From Proteobacteria bacterium UBA1847 (GTDB lineage Bacteria; Pseudomonadota; Gammaproteobacteria; Steroidobacterales; Woeseiaceae), in the NCBI GenBank assembly GCA_002338605.1, contig DDIP01000429.1, positions 1 to 9,850 of the forward strand: a stretch of DNA of 9,850 nt, written 5' to 3'. Positions 1 to 6,242 of the stretch are shown piece after piece. The position numbers and the translations under genes are program-made. Under the pieces are notes generated by a model. It saw nothing but the letters and a program-made list of their open reading frames with translations, was not told where the DNA came from and searched no databases. Every line of letters starts with the position of its first letter. The stretch's first letter is position 1.

Positions 1-683
1 GCCACCGCTGCACAAGCGCCGGTTCCGCACGCGGCCGTTTCGCCGACGCCACGTTCGTACACGCGAAGCTCGATATTGTCGCGATCGGCAACGCGCATGA
101 AGCCAACGTTGACGCGCTCAGGAAATCGTTCATGGTGTTCAATTTTGGGCCCGAGTTCATTGACGCGAGCCGTCGCAACATCCGAAACGATCAGGACGCA
201 ATGCGGATTACCCATCGAAACGGCGCAGACGCTGAATTCCTCGTCACCGACAGCCAGAGCGTAGGAATCCGCCATTTCCTCCGCCAAGAACGGGATCCTG
301 GCTGGCTCGAACACCGGCGTGCCCATACCGACGGCAACCTGACCATCTGGAAAAACATTGGCGACAATCGTGCCGGCCGGACTCTGTAGCTTGAAATCCC
401 GCCTGTCACGGCTGTCGGCGGCGAGCAACCTGGCGACGCAGCGAACACCATTGCCACATTGCTCGACTTCCGAGCCATCCGAATTGAAAACGCGGTAGCT
501 TGCAATACAGGTATCGTCGGTCGATGCGCTGATCCACATCATCTGGTCAAAATGCGTTTCAGCCTTGATATCGCCGAGGCGTCGAATGGTTTCCGGGTCC
601 GGTGGCGGTAACTTCTGCTGCCGCTGGTCGACAACCAGGATGACATTGCCCGTGCCGTGCATCTTGGTGTATGGAATACGCAT
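1..683 (-). CDS. dapF: Diaminopimelate epimerase DapF, 3' end cut off by the window edge
   Basis: DapF is the cytoplasmic epimerase that converts LL- to meso-diaminopimelate for lysine and peptidoglycan synthesis. Translating back from the ATG at 683 gives 227 residues with no stop before base 1; family members are about 275 residues, so roughly the last 50 are missing. Both catalytic cysteines are visible in their family motifs: Cys76 in FNSDGSEVEQCGNGVR and Cys219 in ERGVGETAACGTGACA. SMGNPHC (156-162) and the ERFPERVNVGF stretch (185-195) are also typical. Two N-terminal motifs are unusual: the common HGLGNDF reads HGTGNVI (9-15), and the usual R-x-GxGFDQ segment reads DIKAETHFDQ (38-47). 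The start is supported by alignment of YTKMHG with the family N-terminus; the ribosome site before it is weak. It is divergent from parA across 107 bp. Identity is near certain. Confidence 0.95.
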   Translation of the reverse strand, partial: MRIPYTKMHGTGNVILVVDQRQQKLPPPDPETIRRLGDIKAETHFDQMMWISASTDDTCIASYRVFNSDGSEVEQCGNGVRCVARLLAADSRDRRDFKLQSPAGTIVANVFPDGQVAVGMGTPVFEPARIPFLAEEMADSYALAVGDEEFSVCAVSMGNPHCVLIVSDVATARVNELGPKIEHHERFPERVNVGFMRVADRDNIELRVYERGVGETAACGTGACAAV

Positions 684-699
684 TGAAATTTTTCTTGCC

Positions 700-729
700 T
701 TCGCTTTAGTGCTCAATGGACTTTATAAT
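700..729 (+). promoter_or_regulatory. Candidate sigma-70 promoter for the ParA gene
   Basis: A perfect TATAAT -10 hexamer lies at 724-729. A weak -35 (TTCGCT, 700-705) sits 18 bp upstream. The predicted start near 736 gives a leader of about 55 nt before the ATG at 791. The same AT-rich box reads TATAAA on the minus strand (727-722), so it might also serve dapF in the other direction, but no good -35 was found there. The assignment rests on the hexamer match and position only. Confidence 0.55.
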
Positions 730-740
730 CCCGCCGCTGT

Positions 741-754
741 AGTTTACATAAACT
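741..754. promoter_or_regulatory. 14-bp palindrome in the dapF-parA divergent region, possible operator
   Basis: AGTTTACATAAACT is an exact inverted repeat: 6-bp arms AGTTTA and TAAACT around a CA spacer. It begins about 5 bp downstream of the start site predicted from the TATAAT box, a position where a bound repressor would block parA transcription. It also lies upstream of dapF. No regulator is encoded beside it and I do not recognise the motif, so operator function is inference. As RNA it could form only a very short, unstable hairpin. Confidence 0.35.
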
Positions 755-780
755 GCCAATCTAACTAACAAATCGCCCTT

Positions 781-785
781 GGAGA
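781..785 (+). promoter_or_regulatory. Ribosome binding site that fixes the ParA start at 791
   Basis: GGAGA lies 5 nt before the ATG at 791. A possible in-frame TTG start at 779 would place this ribosome site inside the coding region and leave no good site of its own. The ATG is therefore preferred. The resulting protein begins MRHIMVLNAKGG, with the P-loop at the usual distance from the N-terminus for this family. Confidence 0.7.
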
Positions 786-790
786 GAGAC

Positions 791-1429
791 ATGCGGCACA
801 TAATGGTACTGAACGCAAAAGGCGGCTGCGGCAAGAGCACCCTCGCGACAAACATTGCATCATATTTCGCAACCCAGGGCGCCGCTGTCGCCCTGGCCGA
901 TTACGATCCACAACGATCAAGCCGCGACTGGCTGGAACGACGCCCCGATAGCCGGGCCCCGATTGCTGCCGTTGCGGGCTTTGAAGACGGCCTGCGCAAG
1001 GCCCCGCGCAACGCTGACATTCTCGTCATCGACGCACCCGCCCGATCGCACGGTGCCGAACTGACCGATCTCGTCAAGCACGCTGAAACCATCGTCGTCC
1101 CGGTGTTGCCATCGACCATCGACATGCAGGCTACGACGACATTTCTCGAAGAGCTGAGAGACCAGAACAAGATCGCAAACAAGCAGGCGAAAGTGGCGGT
1201 TGTTGCCAACCGGGTGCGTGAAAACACCCTGATTTATGACGATCTCGACGAGTACCTGACCAAGGTGCGGGTTCCCTACATCGCTGCGCTTCGCGAGGCA
1301 CAAAACTATGTGCGGGCCTATACGCGCGGCATCGGCATTTTCGAGTTGCCCGAATACCTGGCGTGGCCGGATTGGGACGAGTGGGAGCCTTTGACGGCCT
1401 GGTTACGGACCAAGCGCAGCCAGCCTTAG
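791..1429 (+). CDS. Orphan ParA-family (MinD/ParA-type) P-loop ATPase
   Basis: This 212-residue protein is a short ParA/MinD-superfamily ATPase, a class that dimerises on ATP and positions DNA or large protein cargo on the nucleoid or membrane. A deviant Walker A motif is present as KGGCGKST at residues 10-17, with the signature lysine Lys10. A Walker A' motif, DYDPQ (38-42), follows, then a Walker B strand, ILVIDAPA (77-84). The sequence VLPSTIDMQA (106-115) is typical of short chromosomal ParA-like proteins. There is no N-terminal helix-turn-helix domain as in plasmid ParA, and no C-terminal amphipathic helix is obvious. No parB, parS or other cargo gene lies next to it: its neighbours are divergent dapF and convergent hemY, whose ends are 33 bp away. 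It is the only plus-strand gene here. Family assignment is firm; the cargo is unknown and chromosome segregation should not be assumed. Confidence 0.9.
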   Translation: MRHIMVLNAKGGCGKSTLATNIASYFATQGAAVALADYDPQRSSRDWLERRPDSRAPIAAVAGFEDGLRKAPRNADILVIDAPARSHGAELTDLVKHAETIVVPVLPSTIDMQATTTFLEELRDQNKIANKQAKVAVVANRVRENTLIYDDLDEYLTKVRVPYIAALREAQNYVRAYTRGIGIFELPEYLAWPDWDEWEPLTAWLRTKRSQP

Positions 1430-1462
1430 CCCAACCTTAGGGGTGCTAATTCCGCCCTCTCG

Positions 1463-2662
1463 CTAGTCTTGTGGGGTGTGCGTGATGGCCGGCAGGTTCG
1501 TGGCTGTTGAGACCATGCCGAGGCCGTCTCTGAAGGCGTCGGCGGCGGCGTCGGTTTCGCCCAGCTGATTGAGCAGGGCGCCGTATTCCTGGTACACCTC
1601 CGGTGAAGGGCGCAGAGTAATCACGGTTTCGAGGTAACTGCGGGCTTTTCCCCAGAGCTCGTTACGCAGGCATAGCCTTGCGGCCGCGAGCAGCAGGTCC
1701 GGATCTTCGCTGTGCGTTCCGAGCCAGACCTCTGCCCGTTTCAATTGTTTGCTGGCGTCGACGCCGTCGACGATGCCGAACAGGCGCACCAGCGGGCTGC
1801 GCCATTCCGATTTCAGGGCGGAAGCAAGTTCTTTTTCAGCCCGGGCGTGCTGATCGGTTCGCATCAGCGCCCGGTAGTAGGCCTCGAGTAGCGATAGATC
1901 TTTTTTCAGTACTCTCGGCACGGCTTTCCACGCCGCCGTCAGCATGTCGGGGTCCGAAGCCTTGTCAATTTCTTCTCTGTGAACGCGCTGCTCCCATAAC
2001 GCGAGCGTTTCGGTTTTGACATGCGAATGCTTCCTGATGCGTGGCAACAGTTCGCGGAGCGATGGCCAGTCCTGCAGGCGGTAGTAGAGTCGCCCCATCA
2101 GGGCCAGGGCATGACCGTGGTCTTTCGAGTTCTCATCAAGGCGCCGCAGCGTGGCCAAAGCCTGTTCATGCTGTCCCTGGTCCAGCTGGAACTCCGCCTG
2201 CGTCAAAAGCACCGCGTTGGCCGCTTCCGGGATGTCCTGGTAGGCGAGCCGCAGCCATTCATCGCGGCGTTCATTCTTTCCCTGCAGGTGAGCGGCTCGC
2301 GCTGCCTGCAGGTAGTTGAATAAGGGTGAGTCACTCGTGCTCGCAGCCCTCGCCAGCATCCGCTCGCCGCGGGCGAAATTGCCCTCCGCCATCTCGATCA
2401 GCCCGCGTGTCATTTTCTGGCCGGAACGTGCCGAGCGATAACGGCCGGCCGCTTCACCAATCCTGCGCGGCGCAACCAGGATTTTTCGAACAAGCCAGAT
2501 TGCGACAAACACGGTGGCGGTCAGGAAGACGAGCACCGGTACTGACATTTCGACCAGGTAACCCCGAAAATTAATCGCGACATAGCCGGGGTCGGCGAGC
2601 AGGAAGTGCGCCGCAAAGCCACTCGCGATCAAGGCGAGTACGATAATGATGCCGATTTTCAC
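1463..2662 (-). CDS. hemY: HemY, membrane-anchored TPR protein of haem biosynthesis
   Basis: HemY of proteobacteria is an inner-membrane protein with a cytoplasmic TPR-like helical domain. It is linked to the late or regulatory steps of haem synthesis but its exact role is unsettled; it is not the unrelated Bacillus oxidase once given the same name. The 399-residue product has two N-terminal membrane segments (about 2-23 and 41-62), with the characteristic DPGYV (24-28) between them. A basic stretch and the conserved GLIEMAEGNFARGERML region (87-103) follow, then helical repeats to the C-terminus, for example PSPEVYQEYGALLNQLGE. The start is GTG at 2662-2660, overlapping the hemX TGA by 4 nt (GTGA), so translation is probably coupled. 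It is the last gene of the algZ-algR-hemCDXY unit and converges with parA. Family assignment is strong. Confidence 0.93.
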   Translation of the reverse strand: MKIGIIIVLALIASGFAAHFLLADPGYVAINFRGYLVEMSVPVLVFLTATVFVAIWLVRKILVAPRRIGEAAGRYRSARSGQKMTRGLIEMAEGNFARGERMLARAASTSDSPLFNYLQAARAAHLQGKNERRDEWLRLAYQDIPEAANAVLLTQAEFQLDQGQHEQALATLRRLDENSKDHGHALALMGRLYYRLQDWPSLRELLPRIRKHSHVKTETLALWEQRVHREEIDKASDPDMLTAAWKAVPRVLKKDLSLLEAYYRALMRTDQHARAEKELASALKSEWRSPLVRLFGIVDGVDASKQLKRAEVWLGTHSEDPDLLLAAARLCLRNELWGKARSYLETVITLRPSPEVYQEYGALLNQLGETDAAADAFRDGLGMVSTATNLPAITHTPQD

Positions 2663-3795
2663 TCGCTGCTCTCGCGCAGGGTGCGGTACTGGCGCAGCAG
2701 CCGCAGTGAGCCTGAGATGTCGGGCAGGGCCCTTGTAAACACATTGCCGCGAATCTCACTGAGTGTTTTCTGCGTGCTGATCACCTGTTCGCTGCTGGTA
2801 TCGAAATGAGCATCGAGTAATTCACTGACATCATCGAGTGTCTGTTCGAAAATCGCCTGCTCGCCGCGCAGTAGCGCGAGTCGCGCTGACTGCAGCTGTA
2901 ACGCAATGTTATTGCGCAGGAAATCTTCGGCATCCGGGGAGACCAGTTCGAGCTTCGCCTGTTCTGGCGGCGTCACCTTGACAAGACCTGACATCGCGTC
3001 CTTGATCGAGCCCCAGGCCCGTTTCAATGTGCCAGCTTCCGGGTCGCGTTCGTTACCGGCATTGTCATCGGCCGATTCGGCGCCTCTGAGCGGTATGGAC
3101 TCGACGACACGTGCGAGGCTCGCGAGCGTTAGCGTCGCCCCCTCAAGATCCGGTTTCTCCATGACCTCGAGCGCGGCCATCTCGTCCGAAATGGCCCTTC
3201 GGACCTCGGTCAGCGCGGGATCGGAAAGCTGCGTAATGCGCTCGTCCGCCATACCCAGTGCGAGCGCCGCCAGATGCGGATTATTGGCCAACTGCAACTG
3301 TGCGTTTGCAATCTGCAGGTAGTACTCGCCTTCCGCCAGCAGAAATGTTTCACGGGCTCCAGCCGATATGCCGGCAAGCGAGGCGACTGTCGCCTCGATT
3401 GACGTCATTCTTGAAGGCAATGAGTTCAACAGCCGGATACGTTCCTCAACGTCTTGGCTGATCGCCGCGAAATCGTCGCTGTAGTCCGGGTGCTCTATGC
3501 CGGCAATCTGCTGTTCGAGCGTGGTCAGGGTTTCGTCGACATTGCCCAGTCGATGATTGAGTGCTTCGATTGCGGCAAGCGTTTCAGAATCACTGCTGTC
3601 GTCGGTGTTGCGCCAGTCAAGGAACAGCGAGTAGCCCACTGCTGTGACGGCAAGGATCGACAGCACGATGGCAAGCCAGGCAAGAGCATTGCCGCGTTTG
3701 GCTGTGTCGCCGCCGACCCGGTCTTCGACCTCAAACTCGGCGTCGGCGTTGGCCTCGATATCGTTTTGCTTCTCGCCCGTTTGTTCTTCGCTCAT
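2659..3795 (-). CDS. hemX: HemX, single-pass membrane protein of the hem operon
   Basis: HemX-family proteins accompany hemCD in many gammaproteobacteria. They are often annotated as uroporphyrinogen III methyltransferase, but no methyltransferase motif is present here. The 378-residue product has an acidic cytoplasmic tail (1-35), one membrane helix (about 37-59) and a long extracytoplasmic part. That part begins with a predicted coiled coil (about 70-100) and contains the family-like stretch ETFLLAEGEYYLQIANAQLQ (149-168). An open frame continues upstream to 3969, but its translation there lies inside hemD and does not look like this family. The ATG at 3795 overlaps the hemD stop as ATGA and gives a normal length, so it is chosen. 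Its biochemical role in tetrapyrrole synthesis is not established; a scaffold or regulatory role is plausible. Confidence 0.9.
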   Translation of the reverse strand: MSEEQTGEKQNDIEANADAEFEVEDRVGGDTAKRGNALAWLAIVLSILAVTAVGYSLFLDWRNTDDSSDSETLAAIEALNHRLGNVDETLTTLEQQIAGIEHPDYSDDFAAISQDVEERIRLLNSLPSRMTSIEATVASLAGISAGARETFLLAEGEYYLQIANAQLQLANNPHLAALALGMADERITQLSDPALTEVRRAISDEMAALEVMEKPDLEGATLTLASLARVVESIPLRGAESADDNAGNERDPEAGTLKRAWGSIKDAMSGLVKVTPPEQAKLELVSPDAEDFLRNNIALQLQSARLALLRGEQAIFEQTLDDVSELLDAHFDTSSEQVISTQKTLSEIRGNVFTRALPDISGSLRLLRQYRTLRESSE

Positions 3796-4571
3796 GATGC
3801 TGGTCCGGATCCGGTTTTGTGAATTGAAGTAATGGCATCGAGCATGTCGGCAGCCTGAGGCCCTTTGGCTAATACGAGTTTCGATGCCGGGTAGCGATCG
3901 AGCGCCGCTTTCAGCACACGCCTTGCCGGCGTCACCAGCGGAATGGAATCGAGCCTGCTCCTGCACCATGCCGGCAATAAGGCAGCGAGATTGTCCAGAG
4001 TTTCAACGCTCATCACCGTAATGGCACCAATCATACCCGATCGCCACGCGGATTCGATTGCTGCGAGCTCATCGACCGTTGGGGATGGCAATACCCGCTC
4101 GTAGACACCCAGGTATGTCACGTGCGCTCCCCGGTCACGCAGCGTGTTCGCCAGCAGTTTGCGACCGTCGCCTCCCCGCACGATGCGAATGTGTTTGCCT
4201 TCGACGTCCTGCAATGCCGGGTGTTGCAGCAGGTGCTCACTGTCATAGCCCTGAGACGGCTCAATGGCGACGTCAAGGCCGAGAGCACGCAGTGCCTCGG
4301 CCGTCGATGGCCCAATAGCCCCCAATTGTTCAGTCTTTGCGTACCTGGCGCCGAACTCAACTGCGTTTCGGCTTGCGAATAATGCGATATCGGCGGGTGG
4401 GCTATCGGCAAGCTCGTGGGCAATGTCGCCCGCCTCACGTGGCACGATGTCGATTGCCGGGAAGTGAAGCGCCGTACCGCCGTGGGCTTCGATGGCGTCG
4501 ATGAGTTCCGCGGACTGTGCTGTCGGGCGAGTAACCAGCACGCCAAAGCCACGCAGCGCAGAGTCAGGCAT
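3792..4571 (-). CDS. hemD: Uroporphyrinogen-III synthase HemD
   Basis: HemD closes linear hydroxymethylbilane with inversion of ring D to give uroporphyrinogen III, the branch point to haem, sirohaem and cobalamin. The 259-residue product has the expected length and the two-lobed pattern of this poorly conserved family: VLVTRP (11-16), ALFASRNAVEF (63-73), IGPSTAEALRALG (86-98), RIVRGGDGR (129-137), and GVYERV (155-160) near the hinge. The frame is open to 4640, but that part lies within hemC. The ATG at 4571 overlaps the hemC stop by 8 nt and puts VTRP close to the N-terminus, as in the family. Its own stop overlaps the hemX start by 4 nt. It is a stand-alone enzyme, not fused to HemC, HemX or a methyltransferase. 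Confidence 0.93.
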   Translation of the reverse strand: MPDSALRGFGVLVTRPTAQSAELIDAIEAHGGTALHFPAIDIVPREAGDIAHELADSPPADIALFASRNAVEFGARYAKTEQLGAIGPSTAEALRALGLDVAIEPSQGYDSEHLLQHPALQDVEGKHIRIVRGGDGRKLLANTLRDRGAHVTYLGVYERVLPSPTVDELAAIESAWRSGMIGAITVMSVETLDNLAALLPAWCRSRLDSIPLVTPARRVLKAALDRYPASKLVLAKGPQAADMLDAITSIHKTGSGPAS

Positions 4572-5490
4572 GCGAGTCCCCGATTGAATCGAGCAATTCC
4601 CGGGCTCCGCCAGCAAGCAGTTTCCGGGCCAGGGCCTCACCGAGTTGATCCGGCCTGCCCGTATGGCCGTCCATCCTGTCCCGGATCGAGCGTGAACCGT
4701 CCGGATGTGCGACCAATGCGGTTAAGGACAATGTCTCGCCATCGACCGTGGCAAACGCGGCGACTGGCGACTGGCAGCTCGCTTGCAACACGCGCGCAAT
4801 CGCCCGTTCCGCCTGCGTGGTCTGCACGGTCTTTGCATCGTCAAGCTGCCCGAGTATTGCCCGCAAGGCCGAGTTGCTTTCCAGGCACTCGATACCGAGC
4901 ACACCCTGGGCAGCAGCGGGCAACATTTCCTGCGGAGAAAACTCGTAGGCGATGTGGTGTTGCAGTTCGAGTCGCTCCAGCCCGGCAGCCGCGAGAATAA
5001 TTGCGTCGTAGTCGCCGGCGCCGAGTTTCATCAGGCGCGTGTTCACGTTGCCGCGCAGTGGTTCAATGCGCAGATCGGGACGCAGCATCTTAAGCTGGGC
5101 CTGGCGACGCAGGCTGGAACTGCCGATACGGGCGTTTGCCGGTAGTGATTGGATGGTCGTCCCGGCCGCTGCGACCAGCGCATCATGCGGGTTTGCGCGC
5201 GTGAGCGTTGCGGCCAGGCAGAAGCCCGGCGGCAGCTGAGCCGGTACGTCCTTCATCGAATGCACGGCAAGATCTGCTTCGCCAAGTTCCATGGCGACCT
5301 CGAGTTCCTTGATGAACAGGCCCTTGCCACCGATCTTCTGCAGGCTGCGATCGAGAATCTCGTCGCCACGGGTGGACAATGGCACCAATTCGGTTGCGCT
5401 GATTTCCGGGAGTTTCTGCAGTACGGCCGACACGTGGTTCGCCTGCCACAGCGCGAGCGCGCTTTTACGAGTTGCAATTCGAATTTTCAA
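4564..5490 (-). CDS. hemC: Porphobilinogen deaminase (hydroxymethylbilane synthase) HemC
   Basis: HemC is the cytoplasmic enzyme that condenses four porphobilinogens into hydroxymethylbilane on a covalent dipyrromethane primer. The 308-residue product matches the family throughout: RIATRKSALALWQA (4-17), GGKGLFIKELE (54-64), AVHSMKDVP (75-83) with catalytic Asp81, RIGSSSLRRQAQL (121-133), LRGNVNTRL (145-153), and LPAAAQGVLGIE (190-201). The cofactor-binding cysteine is Cys239 in ASCQSPVAAFA, where many relatives have GCQVPI. The start is TTG at 5490-5488: no in-frame ATG occurs before residue 66, and a good ribosome site precedes it. It follows algR by only 5 nt and overlaps hemD by 8 nt, so its expression should track the algZR transcript. 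Confidence 0.97.
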   Translation of the reverse strand: MKIRIATRKSALALWQANHVSAVLQKLPEISATELVPLSTRGDEILDRSLQKIGGKGLFIKELEVAMELGEADLAVHSMKDVPAQLPPGFCLAATLTRANPHDALVAAAGTTIQSLPANARIGSSSLRRQAQLKMLRPDLRIEPLRGNVNTRLMKLGAGDYDAIILAAAGLERLELQHHIAYEFSPQEMLPAAAQGVLGIECLESNSALRAILGQLDDAKTVQTTQAERAIARVLQASCQSPVAAFATVDGETLSLTALVAHPDGSRSIRDRMDGHTGRPDQLGEALARKLLAGGARELLDSIGDSHA

Positions 5491-5495
5491 GCGCG

Positions 5496-6242
5496 CTAGA
5501 CTCCTTTCAACCTCCGTCGCACATCGGCGAGGTGCCGGCGGCTGATTATCAGCTCTTTGTCATCGACTTGCGAATTATCGCGCAGAACGACTCGGCTCCT
5601 GCCATCGCCGGTTTTCTCGATGCGGGCTATGCGGCTCACGGCGACCAGCACGCTGCGATGGATGCGCACGAATTCCCCGCTGAATTCCTGTGCCAGCATT
5701 TTCAGCGAGTCGTCGATCAGGTCCTGTCCATTCTTGTGGTCCACGGTGACGTACTTCTGATCAGCACGAAAACAGTAGATATCCGCGACCGGAATCAGCT
5801 TGAGCTCGCCATGTGCGCGTGAGCATACGTGTCGCCGGGTGCTCTCAATGCGCGCATCAGACGCTGCAGCTTGCAGGGTCGAAGGTGCCAGGCGCGACGC
5901 CTGGGCGAGTGCGGTTGCAAGCTTCTTTCGGCGAACCGGCTTCAGTACATAGCCAACCGCGCGGGCGTCGAACGCGTCAATCGCGTACTCATCGTAGGCC
6001 GTTGTGAAGACAATGGCGGGCGGCTGATCCTGGCTGTTCAGGTGATGGGCGGTTTCAATACCATCCAGTCCGGGCATGCGAATATCGAGCAATACGATAT
6101 CCGGCTGTAACTGGTTGCACAGCGTAACGGCATCGAGACCATTGCCGGCTTCGCCTACACAGTCGTAACCGTCTTCATCGTCAAGCAGCTGCCGCAGCCG
6201 CTCGCGTGCCGGTTGTTCGTCGTCGACAACCAGGACTTTCAT
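5496..6242 (-). CDS. algR: AlgR-like response regulator, receiver plus LytTR DNA-binding domain
   Basis: This 248-residue regulator has a CheY-type receiver (about 1-120) with the acidic pair Asp7/Asp8, phospho-acceptor Asp53 in VLLDIRMPGLDG, Thr80 in VFTTAYDEYA and Lys100 in YVLKPV. A LytTR DNA-binding domain (about 140-246) follows, with DIYCFRADQKYVTV, FVRIHRSVLVAVSRI and the terminal RRHLADVRRRL. This is the AlgR architecture. In Pseudomonas AlgR controls alginate, type IV pilus and other virulence-related genes, and its gene also sits directly before hemC. The ATG at 6242 overlaps the kinase stop (ATGA), and GAGG lies 7 nt upstream. The next gene, hemC, begins 5 nt after its stop. Targets in this organism cannot be read from the window; pilus or surface-sensing control is an inference from the family. 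Confidence 0.93.
   Translation of the reverse strand: MKVLVVDDEQPARERLRQLLDDEDGYDCVGEAGNGLDAVTLCNQLQPDIVLLDIRMPGLDGIETAHHLNSQDQPPAIVFTTAYDEYAIDAFDARAVGYVLKPVRRKKLATALAQASRLAPSTLQAAASDARIESTRRHVCSRAHGELKLIPVADIYCFRADQKYVTVDHKNGQDLIDDSLKMLAQEFSGEFVRIHRSVLVAVSRIARIEKTGDGRSRVVLRDNSQVDDKELIISRRHLADVRRRLKGV
5500..5507 (-). promoter_or_regulatory. Ribosome binding site supporting the TTG start of hemC
   Basis: AAAGGAGT (minus strand, 5507 to 5500) lies 9 nt before the TTG at 5490. It sits inside the last codons of algR, so ribosomes finishing algR pass directly over it. This supports both the rare start codon and translational coupling of the two genes. Confidence 0.75.

Noticed and set aside
779..790. 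TTG start for the ParA gene
   Set aside because: Using it would bury the GGAGA ribosome site inside the coding region; the ATG at 791 fits both the site and the family.
1426..1452. Bidirectional terminator between parA and hemY
   Set aside because: A 5-bp inverted repeat (TTAGC and GCTAA) with a 14-nt interior exists, but the stem is weak and no T-run follows on either strand.
2906..3322. Long plus-strand open frame opposite hemX
   Set aside because: It is an antisense shadow of a well-supported gene, with a composition set by the opposite codons and no recognisable domain or ribosome site.
3796..3969. N-terminal extension of hemX
   Set aside because: The added residues are translated from within hemD in another frame, do not resemble the family, and the ATGA overlap at 3795 gives a normal-length protein.
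4572..4640. N-terminal extension of hemD
   Set aside because: It would lie within hemC, and the downstream ATG places the VTRP motif at the normal distance from the N-terminus.
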